A DNA stretch of 43,881 bases from Plantactinospora alkalitolerans. Its GTDB lineage: Bacteria > Actinomycetota > Actinomycetes > Mycobacteriales > Micromonosporaceae. Of the stretch, positions 15,338 through 24,712 are shown piece by piece. The position numbers were made by a program, and so were the translations under genes. A model generated the notes under the pieces. The model did no database searches. It saw only the letters and a list, made by a program, of their open reading frames with translations, and had not been told where the DNA came from. The number at the start of each line of letters is the position of its first letter. The first letter of the stretch is position 1. The stretch lies in the NCBI RefSeq assembly GCF_015690345.1, contig NZ_JADPUN010000173.1, positions 1-43,881 of the forward strand, written 5' to 3'.

Positions 15338-16477
15338 TCACCGCCGGATGCCGGCCCAGTCGTGGGAACGACGGACCGTGGAGAGGATGAAGTCGACGAC
15401 CCGGCGGGAGGTGTCCGGAACGCGGTAGTCCACCGGACAGGGCACGCCCTCGGCGCGGACCTGGTCGACCGCGACCGAGACCGCCTCGACCACCCCGGCG
15501 GGATCCAGCCCGGTCATGATGATTCCGCCGGAGTCCAGCGCCTCGGGGCGCTCGATCGACTCCCGCAGGGTCACCGCCGGAAATCCGAGGATGGCGGACT
15601 CCTCGCTGATGGTGCCGCTGTCCGAGAGCGTGCAGCGGGCACGCGTCTGAAGGTGTACGTAGTCGAACAGTCCGAACGGGTCGTGGAACGCGACCCCGTC
15701 CAGGGTGGTGGCGTCGACGGTCAACGCCTCCAGGCGTTTGCGGGTACGGGGGTGGGTGGAGACCAGCACCGGCAACTGCCAGGTGTCACGTACCGCGCGG
15801 AGGCAGTCCAGCAGGCGCCGGAGCCGGTTCGGGTCGTCGACGTTCTCCTCGCGATGCGCACTCACCACGAAGTAGCCGTCCGGCCGCAGTTCCAACTGGT
15901 CGAGGATCGACGAACCCTCGATGTCCGTACGGTGGTGCTCCAGCACCTCGCGCATCGGCGAGCCGGTGTGCAGGATCCGCCTCGGATGCAGCCCCTCGGC
16001 GAGCAGGTTGCGTCGGGCGTGCTCGGTGTAGACCAGGTTGAAGTCGGCGACGTGGTCCACCAGCCGCCGGTTCGTCTCCTCCGGCACGTTGAGGTCGAAG
16101 CACCGGTTGCCGGCCTCCATGTGGTAGACGGGGATCCGCATCCGCCGGGCCATCAGTGCGGCGATGCAACTGTTCGTGTCGCCCAGCACCAGCAGCGCGT
16201 CCGGGCGCAGGTCCTCGATCGCCTCCTCCATGCCGATCAGCACCCCGCCGAGGACCCGGCCCAGCGACGACGTGTCGACCCGGAGGAAGCGGTCCGGCTT
16301 CCGCAGCCGCAGCTCGGTGAAGAACACGTCCGACAGGGACCGGTCCCAGTTCTGCCCGGTGTGCACGAGCACGTGGTCCAGGGTGCGGTCCAGCCGGTCG
16401 AGCACCCGGGACAGCCGGATGATCTCCGGGCGGGTGCCGACCACGGTCATCACCCGGGTCGCGGCGGAGCCGCTCAT
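15338..16477 (-). CDS. capG: CapG/WbjD-like UDP-N-acetylhexosamine 2-epimerase (WecB family)
   Basis: 379-residue non-hydrolysing UDP-GlcNAc 2-epimerase family protein. The start [18 protein letters not shown], the central GDTNS, the [11 protein letters not shown] stretch and the C-terminal [19 protein letters not shown] and LRESIERPE are all family hallmarks. It directly follows CapE- and CapF-like genes with a four-base overlap (ATGA), which points to the last step of UDP-N-acetyl-L-fucosamine synthesis: inversion at C2 of the reduced sugar, as by S. aureus CapG or P. aeruginosa WbjD. An ordinary WecB making UDP-ManNAc is the alternative but fits the context less well. Confidence 0.88.
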   Translation of the reverse strand: MSGSAATRVMTVVGTRPEIIRLSRVLDRLDRTLDHVLVHTGQNWDRSLSDVFFTELRLRKPDRFLRVDTSSLGRVLGGVLIGMEEAIEDLRPDALLVLGDTNSCIAALMARRMRIPVYHMEAGNRCFDLNVPEETNRRLVDHVADFNLVYTEHARRNLLAEGLHPRRILHTGSPMREVLEHHRTDIEGSSILDQLELRPDGYFVVSAHREENVDDPNRLRRLLDCLRAVRDTWQLPVLVSTHPRTRKRLEALTVDATTLDGVAFHDPFGLFDYVHLQTRARCTLSDSGTISEESAILGFPAVTLRESIERPEALDSGGIIMTGLDPAGVVEAVSVAVDQVRAEGVPCPVDYRVPDTSRRVVDFILSTVRRSHDWAGIRR

Positions 16478-17604
16478 CCCACCACCGCCGGCACCCGGGC
16501 CGCGCCGTCCACCGGCTCCGGATAGGTGTCCGGACGGGCCGGATCGAAGATCTCGTTGGCCCAGAAGAGGGTGAGGAGTTCGTCCGGCCCGGTGTTGGTG
16601 ATCTGGTGTGCCCACATCGTCGGCATGTCCACCACGACCGGCTCGTCACCGCCGACCGCGAACCGGGTCACCTCGGTGTGGCCGACCCGACGCAGGCTGA
16701 TCTCGGCGGTGCCGCGCAGCACCGCGAAGCGTTCCACCTTGGCCAGATGGAAGTGCTCGCCCCGGGTGATCCCGGGACGGCTGGTGGAGCAGAAGGTCTG
16801 GCCGGCACCGCCGTGGGTCTTGACCACCTCGACCAGCTCGCCGCGCCGGTCGGCGTGCCGGGTCAGCGGCAGCGGATAGTGCGCCGGAAAGCAGTGCGAC
16901 CGGTAGGTGTTGAAGAGTCGGACGTCGTGCCGGTCCCGCAGTGCCGGAATCTCGCCCCTGCGGTACGTCGCCGCGAAGTCGCCGAGCCGGTCGGCGAGGG
17001 CCCGTACGCCGATCCGCAGGCTCGGCATCGTGCTGTCCCAGGCGCCCTCGCCGGGCGCGTCGACCAGCAGCGCCGCCGCATCGCCCACGTGCACGAGTTC
17101 CAGCTCCCGGTCGTCTCGCACCTCGGGGTCGCCGGCCCGCGCGAGCAGCCGGCAGAAGGTCGCGACGACGGAGTTGTAGTGCGGCCGGCCGTGCTCGCCG
17201 TACAGGTTGGGCAGCCGGAGGTCGACGAAGTGCCCACTGGGTCCGGTCGCGGTGGCCAGGGTGGCCGCCGCGACCGCCTTCGAGTCGCCGTACGGGGTGC
17301 CGTTTCCGGCCTGCGTGGAGTTGGCGAAGACGACCGTCGCCGGCGGCTCCGCACAGCGGCGCAGGCCCCGGGCGAGCGCCGCGGCCAGCTCCACGTTGCC
17401 GGCGGCCACGTCGGCCGGGTCGCCCCGGTTGACGCCGGCCAGGTGGAGCAGCCGGTCGACGCCGTCGAGCTTCGCCGCCACCGCGTCCGGATCGGTCAGG
17501 TCGGCCCGGGTCAGCACCGTCGGGTCGGGCCAGCCCAACGCCCGGACCAGCACGCGTACGTGCCAGCCGAGGAAACCGTCGGCTCCGGTGAGGGCCAGGT
17601 TCAC
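16474..17604 (-). CDS. capF: CapF/WbjC-like bifunctional SDR-cupin reductase
   Basis: 376-residue two-domain enzyme. The N-terminal SDR half (1-240) has ALTGADGFLGWH and YGDSK; the C-terminal half (about 255-376) is a cupin with RPGITRGEHFHLAKVERFAV providing the metal-binding His-x-His. This domain pair is diagnostic of CapF (S. aureus) and WbjC (P. aeruginosa). There the cupin epimerises C3 and the SDR reduces C4 of the product of CapE, on the way to UDP-L-FucNAc. The start is GTG at 17604, overlapping the CapE-like stop (GTGA). Confidence 0.92.
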   Translation of the reverse strand: MNLALTGADGFLGWHVRVLVRALGWPDPTVLTRADLTDPDAVAAKLDGVDRLLHLAGVNRGDPADVAAGNVELAAALARGLRRCAEPPATVVFANSTQAGNGTPYGDSKAVAAATLATATGPSGHFVDLRLPNLYGEHGRPHYNSVVATFCRLLARAGDPEVRDDRELELVHVGDAAALLVDAPGEGAWDSTMPSLRIGVRALADRLGDFAATYRRGEIPALRDRHDVRLFNTYRSHCFPAHYPLPLTRHADRRGELVEVVKTHGGAGQTFCSTSRPGITRGEHFHLAKVERFAVLRGTAEISLRRVGHTEVTRFAVGGDEPVVVDMPTMWAHQITNTGPDELLTLFWANEIFDPARPDTYPEPVDGAARVPAVVG

Positions 17605-18638
17605 GAGATCAGCACCGGTTCGCGCAGGGCCAGCTCCGCGCGTATCTCGGGCAGGGTACGCAGCAACGCGACGATCTCGGGTACGCCCAGCCGGGGCGCG
17701 TTGGCGGAGTTGAAGTCGACGGTGTCAGTGCACGGATCACCCTCGGATACGTAGAGGGCGTAGTTGAGGTCGCGGGCGTCGACCGGCACCCGGAAGAACT
17801 CGCCGAAGTCCTCGGCCTGGGCCAACTCCTCCCGGCTGGCGAGCGTCTCGTCCAGCTTCTCGCCGTGCCGTACCCCGATCACGTCGAGCTTGGCGGGCGC
17901 GTCGAAAAGCTGGCAGAGCGCGGCGGCCAGATCGCCGAGGGTGCAGGCGCTCGTCTTGCGGATGAACACGTCACCCGGCCGGGCGTGCGAGAACGCGTGC
18001 TCCACGAGTTCCACCGAGTCGGACAGCGACATCAGGAACCGGGTCATGGCCGGGTTGGTGACCGTCAGCGCCCGCCCCGCCTTGATCTGCTCCACGAAGA
18101 GCGGGATCACCGAACCGCGCGAGTACATCACGTTGCCGTACCGCACGCACGACACCGTGGTACGGCTGCGGGGGTTGTTACGGGCGTGGGCCTGGGCCAC
18201 CTTCTCCATCAACGCCTTGCTCATCCCCATCGCGTTGACCGGATAGACCGCCTTGTCGGTGCTGAGTACGACCACCGAGCCGACCCCGTTGCGGTCGGCC
18301 GCCTCGATCACGTTGGCGCTGCCGAGGACGTTCGTCCGGACCGCCTCCAGCGGGAAGAACTCGCAGGACGGCACCTGCTTGAGCGCTGCGGCGTGGAACA
18401 CGAAGTCCACCTCGCGACTCGCCCGCAGCACCGTGTCGTAGTCCCGTACGTCGCCCACGTGGTAGCGCACCCGGTCGTCGCCGAGGGTGCGGCGCATGGC
18501 GTCCTGTTTGGCCTCGTCGCGGCTGAGTATCCGGACTTCGCCCACGTCCTGGTGCAGGAGCCGGCGTGCCATGGTCCGACCGAAGGAACCGGTGCCTCCG
18601 GTGATCAGCACCCGGCGGCCGGCGGGCAGGAAGGTCAT
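17601..18638 (-). CDS. capE: CapE/WbjB-like UDP-GlcNAc 4,6-dehydratase/5-epimerase
   Basis: 345-residue SDR and first gene of the long minus-strand operon. ATG at 18638 follows GGGAG. Motifs are VLITGGTGSFG, ILSRDEAKQ, FHAAALKQVP, and LSTDKAVYPVNAMGMSK with S126-T127-D128-K129 and K141. The residue four before K141 is Met137, not the Tyr of ordinary SDRs; this is normal for CapE/CapD-type enzymes, where the Asp-Lys pair takes part in catalysis. The reaction is 4,6-dehydration of UDP-GlcNAc with inversion at C5. It heads a CapE-CapF-CapG set in pathway order. Confidence 0.92.
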   Translation of the reverse strand: MTFLPAGRRVLITGGTGSFGRTMARRLLHQDVGEVRILSRDEAKQDAMRRTLGDDRVRYHVGDVRDYDTVLRASREVDFVFHAAALKQVPSCEFFPLEAVRTNVLGSANVIEAADRNGVGSVVVLSTDKAVYPVNAMGMSKALMEKVAQAHARNNPRSRTTVSCVRYGNVMYSRGSVIPLFVEQIKAGRALTVTNPAMTRFLMSLSDSVELVEHAFSHARPGDVFIRKTSACTLGDLAAALCQLFDAPAKLDVIGVRHGEKLDETLASREELAQAEDFGEFFRVPVDARDLNYALYVSEGDPCTDTVDFNSANAPRLGVPEIVALLRTLPEIRAELALREPVLIS

Positions 18639-18809
18639 CCGTACTCCCGTTCGTCAACAACATCGGGGTCAACGAGGTGACAAGACGAAAGACACGCAGA
18701 AATGCGGGACATCCGCGGTTATCACCAAAGGCCATCCCTAATCTGATTTAGTCCTATGGCGATATCGCGGTCCCGGCTCGTCCCGAATACGGATGTGGAG
18801 GCTCCTGAA
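18639..18809. promoter_or_regulatory. Divergent promoter region, capE operon and glycosyltransferase gene
   Basis: 171 bases between divergent genes, with an A/T-richer core around 18650-18760 that includes the imperfect palindrome TAATCTGATTTAG (about 18738-18750). It should drive the seven-gene minus-strand operon and the plus-strand GT4 gene. The GGAGG at 18797-18801 is the ribosome site that decides the start of the plus-strand gene. Confidence 0.45.
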
Positions 18810-20042
18810 GTGAACGCTTCTCAATATTCCGGGACCAGAGTGGTGGTGACCGTCGAGGCACGGTTCAGCCGTTCTCCGGACGGGACGATCTGGACCCGGG
18901 GCGGCCCGTCATACCGTTTCTTCACCCGATACCTGTCGGCCTTCGACCGGGTCCGGGTGGTCGCCCGGGTGGCCGACGTCCCCGGCCGCGACGACGGCGC
19001 GAAGCGGGTGGACGGCGCCGGGGTCGAGGTGTGGCCGGTGCCCTGTTACATCGGGCCGGCGCAGTATCTGACGCGCCGGGCGGCGGTCGTCCGGGCGGTG
19101 CGCGCGGCGGCGGAGGACGGGGACGCCGTCGTGCTGCGGGTGCCGTCCCCGCTCGGCTCGCTCCTGGCGGCCTCGCGCGAACGCGCGGGTCTGCCGTATG
19201 CGGTCGAGGTGGTGGGTGACCCGTACGACGTGTTCGCCCCGGGGGTGATCCGGCATCCGCTGCGCCCACTGCTGCGCAAGCGGGAGACGGCGCGGTTGCG
19301 GCACCAGTGCCGCACCGCGGTCGGGGCGGCCTACGTGACCGACCGGTATCTCCAGGCCCGCTACCCGGCCCGGACCGGGGCGGTCACGGCGGCCTATTCG
19401 AGCATCGAACTTCCCGCCGAGGCGTACCGGGAGGGACCGCGCCGCCCCGATCCCGGACGGCAGGGCCACACGCTGGTGTCGGTCGGCACCCTGGAGCAGA
19501 TGTACAAGGGCGTCGACACCCTCGTCGAGGCGCTCGCCCGGCTCGTCGCGACCGGACTTCCGCTGCGGCTCGTGCACGTCGGCGACGGCCGGTGCCGCCC
19601 TCGGGTCGAACGGATCGCCGAGCGGCTGGGCGTCGCGGACCGGGTGGTGCTGACCGGCGCGCTGCCGGCCGGTGCCGAGGTACGGCGCCGGCTCGACGAG
19701 GCGGACCTGTTCGTCATGCCGTCCCGGACGGAGGGACTACCGAAGGCACTTCTCGAGGCGATGGCCCGGGGGCTGCCCGCCGTCGGCACGGCGGTGGGCG
19801 GCATACCGGAGTTGCTGCCGCCGGACGACCTCGTGCCGCCGGACGACCCGGAGGGACTCGCCGGGTCGATCCGGCAGTTCCTGACCGATCCGGCCCGGAT
19901 GGCGGCCGCCTCGGCCCGCAACCTCGGCCGGGCCGCCGACTTCGCCGACGAGCCGCTGGCGCGGCGGCGGGACGTCTTCTACCACGCCCTGCGGGACGCG
20001 ACCGTGGACGCCGGGCACCGGGCCGAGCGACTGTACCGGTGA
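18810..20042 (+). CDS. GT4-family glycosyltransferase
   Basis: 410-residue GT-B glycosyltransferase with a C-terminal retaining GT4 domain: LVSVGTLEQMYKGVDTLVEA (donor domain start), VLTGALPAGAEV, then RTEGLPKALLEAMARGLP carrying the EX7E motif and VGGIPELLPPDD. The GTG at 18810 is preferred because it follows GGAGG with eight-base spacing; an ATG at 18756 would add 18 residues and has no ribosome site. It faces away from the capE operon and converges on the next glycosyltransferase. The sugar it transfers is not readable. A GYV-like acceptor domain of about 200 residues without membrane helices suggests a cytosolic or peripheral enzyme acting on a lipid-linked intermediate. Confidence 0.85.
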   Translation: MNASQYSGTRVVVTVEARFSRSPDGTIWTRGGPSYRFFTRYLSAFDRVRVVARVADVPGRDDGAKRVDGAGVEVWPVPCYIGPAQYLTRRAAVVRAVRAAAEDGDAVVLRVPSPLGSLLAASRERAGLPYAVEVVGDPYDVFAPGVIRHPLRPLLRKRETARLRHQCRTAVGAAYVTDRYLQARYPARTGAVTAAYSSIELPAEAYREGPRRPDPGRQGHTLVSVGTLEQMYKGVDTLVEALARLVATGLPLRLVHVGDGRCRPRVERIAERLGVADRVVLTGALPAGAEVRRRLDEADLFVMPSRTEGLPKALLEAMARGLPAVGTAVGGIPELLPPDDLVPPDDPEGLAGSIRQFLTDPARMAAASARNLGRAADFADEPLARRRDVFYHALRDATVDAGHRAERLYR

Positions 20043-20094
20043 CGGTCGGAGCCGGACCGTCTCCTCGTACCGGTGACGGTCAGAGCCGGACCGT
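20033..20094. repeat. 28-bp direct repeat (34-bp period) spanning two convergent gene ends
   Basis: Copies 20033-20060 and 20067-20094 differ at one base. Copy 1 holds the stop codon of the plus-strand glycosyltransferase and copy 2 holds the stop codon of the minus-strand glycosyltransferase, so the duplication joins the two gene ends and one of them must have been extended or trimmed by it. Confidence 0.9.
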
Positions 20095-21273
20095 GTCGAG
20101 GAACGTGCCGAGCGGCTCCGCGTACGCCCGGAAGTCGAACGAGTCGAGCGCCCGCCGCCGCGCGGCCTCACGCATCTGCCGCCGCTGCGCGGCGGTCAGT
20201 CGCAACGCCGTCCGGAGCGTCTCGCCGAGCCCGGTCACCGAGTGGTCGGCGCAGACGAGTCCCTCCCGGCCGTCGACCAGGTAGCCACCCAGGTCACTGG
20301 TGAGGTTGGCGATCACCGGCGTGCCGTTGGCGAGGCTCTCGCAGAACTTCGTCGGAAAGCCCGCCTGGTTGCCCCGTTCCGGCCGGCGCAGCAGCACACT
20401 GAAGTCCGCTTCCTGCAACGCGCGCGGGATGTCCTGCTGCGGCAGCCGCCCCAGCGACCGCACACTGCCGGGCGGCGGCTCACCGCCGAGCAGCCCCCGC
20501 ACCTGTTGCGGTGACGGACCGTAGATCCGCAGCTCGATCCGGGCGCCCTCCCGGTCCAACCGGTCCACCGCGCGGATCATGTCGATGATCAGGTCCTTCC
20601 GGCCGGGCGTGCCCGCGTAGACCAGGGTGAGATCGGTCCTGCCGGTGCCGGCCCCGGTGGGCTGCACGGCCAGGTTCCGGACGTCGAGGGTCGGCGGCAC
20701 GCGCAGGACCCGACTCCCCCGGCTGCGGTAGTGCCGTTCCAGGAAGGAACTCACCGCGATGATGCCGTCGCAGCGGGGATAGTAGTAGCGCAACGCCGCC
20801 TGGGCGCTGAGGTGCGGAGGGCCGAGGACACCGCCCCGGAGCTGCCGCGGGCTGTACCAGTCGACCACGTCGGCGATCAGCGGAACCCGGTTGCGGCGGC
20901 ACCACCGCCGCAGGTGCACCATGTACGGCGCGTCGCCGCCGGCGACCACGACGTGTGACGGCAACGTGGGCTGGGCGTCGAGCCAGTGGGCCGTCCGCTG
21001 CCCCCAGCGCAGGAACCACTGCACGGACCGGGTGAGCCGACTGGCTCCGGCCGGCGGAATCTCGCCCAGCCCGAGGTAGCGGACCGATCCCGGGCCGTCG
21101 ACCTCGTCGAGCCGGGTCGGCGCCCGAGGCCCGTCCTCGCCGCTCGCCACCACCACGTCGTAGCCGGCGGCGGCCAGGGACCTGGCCACCCCGTAGACCC
21201 GCCGGGACCCGGGCTGCCCCCAGGGAAAGAGGAACGGGCCGACCTGCGCCACCCAGGCTCCGCGCCGGGTCAT
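20080..21273 (-). CDS. GT4-like glycosyltransferase
   Basis: 397-residue GT-B enzyme. The N-terminal acceptor half begins WVAQVGPFLFPWGQPGSRRV; the donor half starts LTLVYAGTPGRKDLIIDMIR. Near the C-terminus GFPTKFCESLANGTPVIAN replaces the usual EX7E segment (F-P-T-K-F-C-E-S-L), a form found in several polysaccharide GT4 proteins. The ATG at 21273 overlaps the upstream methyltransferase stop (ATGA), so the two are co-expressed. Donor and acceptor are unknown. Confidence 0.8.
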   Translation of the reverse strand: MTRRGAWVAQVGPFLFPWGQPGSRRVYGVARSLAAAGYDVVVASGEDGPRAPTRLDEVDGPGSVRYLGLGEIPPAGASRLTRSVQWFLRWGQRTAHWLDAQPTLPSHVVVAGGDAPYMVHLRRWCRRNRVPLIADVVDWYSPRQLRGGVLGPPHLSAQAALRYYYPRCDGIIAVSSFLERHYRSRGSRVLRVPPTLDVRNLAVQPTGAGTGRTDLTLVYAGTPGRKDLIIDMIRAVDRLDREGARIELRIYGPSPQQVRGLLGGEPPPGSVRSLGRLPQQDIPRALQEADFSVLLRRPERGNQAGFPTKFCESLANGTPVIANLTSDLGGYLVDGREGLVCADHSVTGLGETLRTALRLTAAQRRQMREAARRRALDSFDFRAYAEPLGTFLDTVRL

Positions 21274-21953
21274 CTGGGCAGCCAGGCGTCGATGTCCCGA
21301 CCGAACACCGACGTGCACAGGCGGGTGCCGATCCCGGGCTTGAATCCCCAGAGGTCCAGTCGGCCGAGCCCCCGCTCGGCCAGCGCGACCTGCGCCGGCA
21401 GGGAGGCGACGTTGTCGGTGTCGTCGAGGACCACCATTCCGGTCGGGGAGAGATGGTTGGCGGCGATCCGGGCACACGTGTTCCGGGCCATGCCGTCGAT
21501 GACGATCACGTCCCAGGGCGCCCCGTCGGCGACGGCCCGCACGTACGGCGCCCGCTCGTCCGTCTCCCACCACGTGCCCTCGCACGGCACGTAACGGATC
21601 CGCCCGTTGGGCGGCTGCGGCAGCCGGGCGAACCATCCCGGGTCGTGCTCGACGGAAACGATCTCCTTGACCCGGCCCGCCTGGGCGAACCAGGTGGTCG
21701 ACGAACCGGCGCCGTACTCGAAGACCCGGACGCTCGGCGTCAGCGCCCGCTCGAGCCAGTCCACCGCCGGATAGGTCAGCCACGGCTGTGGCTCACCGCT
21801 CGCGTTGACGGGCGCCCCGCCGCTCGTCGACCGCTGCCAACCCTGTGCCCGCAGGGTCGCCAGGAGGTGCAGGGACGCCAGCGCCTCGGCACGGGTACGG
21901 GGAACTCCCGGCATCAACGTGCGTAGCCGCGCCATCACTGAGTGTCTGTTCAT
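21270..21953 (-). CDS. Class I SAM-dependent methyltransferase-like protein
   Basis: 227-residue protein with a Rossmann methyltransferase core: VFEYGAGSSTTWFA (SAM-binding loop, about 77-90), EIVSVEHDPGWF (acidic residue binding the ribose), and WDVIVIDGMARNTCA followed by GMVVLDDTDN. It resembles the FkbM-like or sugar O-methyltransferases found in polysaccharide clusters. A translation-coupled glycosyltransferase follows. No ribosome site stands out at the ATG; GTG six codons in is possible. A role in methylating a sugar of the repeat unit, or capping it, is inference. Confidence 0.7.
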   Translation of the reverse strand: MNRHSVMARLRTLMPGVPRTRAEALASLHLLATLRAQGWQRSTSGGAPVNASGEPQPWLTYPAVDWLERALTPSVRVFEYGAGSSTTWFAQAGRVKEIVSVEHDPGWFARLPQPPNGRIRYVPCEGTWWETDERAPYVRAVADGAPWDVIVIDGMARNTCARIAANHLSPTGMVVLDDTDNVASLPAQVALAERGLGRLDLWGFKPGIGTRLCTSVFGRDIDAWLPR

Positions 21954-22037
21954 AGCCCGCCAACCATAGTCCAGTCAGTTCGGTCCGATAGGGACTTCGA
22001 AAATCGGGAAAGCAATCCGAAAATTGTTCCTGCGTCG

Positions 22038-23501
22038 TTATCCCGGCAGTCGCTCCCGTACCCGTGAATGCGAATCGCCCTCCGAATCCACGTCGCCCTG
22101 GAGCGCCTTCGCCGCATGCGTACGGAGCACCCGCCGGTATCCGTACCAGGTGAACGGAAGCACGGTCAGCGTGTAACCGACCACCGAGGCGTACGGCACC
22201 GCGGCGATCCCGTACCGCGTCGCGCCGTACCACTTCCCGAGCACCGACAGCACCAGGTACAGCGACACGCCCAGCAACTGCGGACGGACGACGCCGGCGG
22301 CGTTCTGCACCATGGCGATCGGCGAGGTGGCCGCGAGCACCACCATCCACAGCGCGAGACCGCCGAGCAGCCAGCGGTCCCCGCCCAGCGGCACCGGCAG
22401 CCAGGCCGCCAGCAGACGGTCGCCCGCGATCAGCAGGACGGCGGCCGGCAGCAGCAACGTGAGCGCGGAGATCAGCGTCATCCACCGGGTGATCCGCCTG
22501 ACCCAGTCGAGATGCCCCTGGGCCAGCGCGTCCCCGTTGGCGGACCAGAGCGGAAGGTTCACCAGGACGACGAGGAAACCGAGCAGGGTGAACAGCCGGG
22601 CGGGTACCGCGTACGCGGTGACGGCCTCCAGGCCGAGCGCGTGCGCGACGACCAGACTGTCCGCGTTCATCCCCAGCGACCAGACGATGGTCAGGACGAA
22701 GAACAGCCCGCTCAGCCCCAGCAGCTCCCGGGCGAGCCGGCGGTCGACGGCACCGATCCGCGGCCCGATCTCCGGCATCTGCCGGGCGTACGTCCACCCG
22801 GTGTTGACCAGGTTGACCAGCACCGGACCCGACACGCTGGCCGCGATGACCGCGACCGGCGGCAGGGATGCCTGCACCGCCCCCAGCGTGAGCGGCAGCG
22901 ACGACAGGCTTCCCGCCGCCTGCCAGATGTTGCTCCTGCCGACCTGCTGGTACGCGTACTGGACGCGGATGACCAGCGAGAGCGGAATGTTCAGGACGAA
23001 GGCGGTCAGGCAGACCAGGGTGACCGCCCGGGCATCCGCCGGCGTAGCGGTGCCGGAGACGTTGAGCAGCGATGACCACGGGATGACACCGGAGAGAAGC
23101 CAGAGGAGGGTGCAGGTCCCGACCGAGATCACCGTCAGCACCAGGTAGGCGCTGGAGACGTAGCCGCGGGCCTTCGCCGCGTCCCCGCTGGAGTAGCAGG
23201 GCGCGAGCTTGGTCATCAACCCGTTCCCGAGCCCCAGGTCGGCGAAGGCGGCCATTCCGGTGAGCGCCGTGACCGCCATCCACAGGCCGTACCGGTCCGC
23301 ACCGAGGTACGACAACGTGACCGGGATCAGAACGAGCGGGACCACCACCCCGGTCCCCCGGCTCACCGCCGCCGTGGCGATGCCGGAGACCAGCCGCCGG
23401 CTCCGGTCCCGGCCGACCCCGCCCACCGCCGCAGTATCCTCGCCCGGCCGCCCGACCGCCGACTCGTCGCGCTCGACGACGTCGTGTCCCAGGGAACCCA
23501 T
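22038..23501 (-). CDS. Wzx-like lipid-linked oligosaccharide flippase
   Basis: 487-residue polytopic membrane protein of the MATE/polysaccharide transporter superfamily. After a hydrophilic N-terminus of about 40 residues there are twelve or more hydrophobic segments. The first helices carry GTGVVVPLVLIPVTLSYLGADRYGLWMAVTAL and ADLGLGNGL, both typical of PST/Wzx flippases. It would turn the undecaprenyl-linked repeat unit to the outer face of the membrane for the Wzy-like polymerase. The downstream gene starts 84 bases later and the upstream epimerase is 11 bases away, so an operon with the epimerase is likely. Confidence 0.85.
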   Translation of the reverse strand: MGSLGHDVVERDESAVGRPGEDTAAVGGVGRDRSRRLVSGIATAAVSRGTGVVVPLVLIPVTLSYLGADRYGLWMAVTALTGMAAFADLGLGNGLMTKLAPCYSSGDAAKARGYVSSAYLVLTVISVGTCTLLWLLSGVIPWSSLLNVSGTATPADARAVTLVCLTAFVLNIPLSLVIRVQYAYQQVGRSNIWQAAGSLSSLPLTLGAVQASLPPVAVIAASVSGPVLVNLVNTGWTYARQMPEIGPRIGAVDRRLARELLGLSGLFFVLTIVWSLGMNADSLVVAHALGLEAVTAYAVPARLFTLLGFLVVLVNLPLWSANGDALAQGHLDWVRRITRWMTLISALTLLLPAAVLLIAGDRLLAAWLPVPLGGDRWLLGGLALWMVVLAATSPIAMVQNAAGVVRPQLLGVSLYLVLSVLGKWYGATRYGIAAVPYASVVGYTLTVLPFTWYGYRRVLRTHAAKALQGDVDSEGDSHSRVRERLPG

Positions 23502-23512
23502 GTCCTGCGGGG

Positions 23513-24457
23513 CTAGCGACCGGCGAGGACGCGGCCGGACATCCAGTCGACGGTGGCCTCCAGCCCCATCCGCAGCGAATGGGGCCGCACCGACGGGAAC
23601 AGGGCGGTCAGTCGCGTGCGATCGGCCTGCGAGTCCCGCACGTCGCCCGGACGGGGCGGCTCGTGGACGACCTCGAGACTCCGCCCCAGCACCGCTTCCA
23701 ACTCGGCGACGAGGCCGAGCAGGGAGATCCGCGACCCGAAGGCGAGGTTCACCGCGTCCGGCGCCGACACCCTGCGGAGCACCGCGTCGACGATCACCGA
23801 GGCGACGCTGCCGACGAAGGTGAAGTCCCGGGTCTGCTGCCCGTCGCCGAACACCCGCAGCGGTCGGCCTTCGAGCGCCGCCGAGGCGAACGCGGGCACC
23901 ACCGCCGCGTAGGCGTGCCCGGCGGCCTGGCCGGGGCCGAACACGTTGAAGAACCGGAACGGAAGCACCGGAAGCCGGAAACAGGAGGAGTACGCCAACG
24001 CGTACGCCTCGGTCGCCAGCTTCGACACGGCGTACGGACTCAGCGGCATCGGCCGCAGCGTCTCCACCTTCGGCAGGGCCAGGTTGGCGCCGTACACCGA
24101 CGAGGAGGAGGCGAGGACGACATGGGGTACCCGGTGCCGCCGCGCCGCCTCGAGCACCATCAGGGTGCCGGTCGCGTTGGCCTGGTGACTGCGCAGCGGA
24201 TCGTCCACCGACCGCTGGACCGAGGGTATGGCGGCCAGGTGGATCACACTCGACGCCCCTCCGAACGCCTCGTCGAGGGTCCCGGGGTCGAGAATCGTGC
24301 CGGGCAGCAACCGGGCCGGCAACTCCACGAGATTCTCGAGTATCCCGGTCGAGAAGTCATCGACAACGACGATCTCATTGACCCGTGGGGCGTCCGCGAG
24401 CGCGCGTACCACATTGGAGCCGATGAAGCCGGCTCCGCCAGTCACGACGATCTTCAA
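23513..24457 (-). CDS. GalE-like NAD-dependent UDP-sugar epimerase
   Basis: 314-residue extended SDR. KIVVTGGAGFIGSNVV binds NAD, then SSSSVYG, YAVSKLATE (Tyr and Lys present) and RFFNVFGPGQ. This is the usual pattern of UDP-glucose or UDP-GlcNAc 4-epimerases. The start is TTG at 24457, after GGGAAAG; there is no better in-frame ATG or GTG. It is transcribed with the flippase gene 11 bases downstream. It would provide a UDP-Gal- or UDP-GalNAc-type donor. Confidence 0.85.
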   Translation of the reverse strand: MKIVVTGGAGFIGSNVVRALADAPRVNEIVVVDDFSTGILENLVELPARLLPGTILDPGTLDEAFGGASSVIHLAAIPSVQRSVDDPLRSHQANATGTLMVLEAARRHRVPHVVLASSSSVYGANLALPKVETLRPMPLSPYAVSKLATEAYALAYSSCFRLPVLPFRFFNVFGPGQAAGHAYAAVVPAFASAALEGRPLRVFGDGQQTRDFTFVGSVASVIVDAVLRRVSAPDAVNLAFGSRISLLGLVAELEAVLGRSLEVVHEPPRPGDVRDSQADRTRLTALFPSVRPHSLRMGLEATVDWMSGRVLAGR

Positions 24458-24712
24458 TGCTTTCCCAATTCACCTAGGCGTAGCTTTTTCATTTCCTGTT
24501 CGGCACCGGGGCACCGGTACCGCCGACCCAATCCGCCCGACACGTCAACGAGGAAGGAGTCGTCCGGTGACGCACAGAACGCGCATGGGCGGAAAAAAAT
24601 CGGAAAAAGCCCTCGGTCCGCTTTTCACTCGGGTAAGTGTTTATCACCTGAGGAATAGGGACCTTGCGTTCCGCCAGGTGCCAACGAGACAGAGCCGCAC
24701 CAGGAGTCGTAC
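24458..24712. promoter_or_regulatory. Divergent promoter region between epimerase and PglF-like gene
   Basis: 255 bases with unusually A/T-rich patches for this genome (CTTTTTCATTTCCTG near 24486-24500 and GGAAAAAAATCGGAAAAAG near 24592-24610), plus the palindrome CACCGGTACCG near 24511-24521. Both flanking genes start outward from it. No definite -35/-10 pair is claimed. Confidence 0.45.

Noticed and set aside
18756-18809. Upstream ATG as start of the GT4 gene
   Set aside because: It has no ribosome site, whereas GTG at 18810 follows GGAGG with good spacing.
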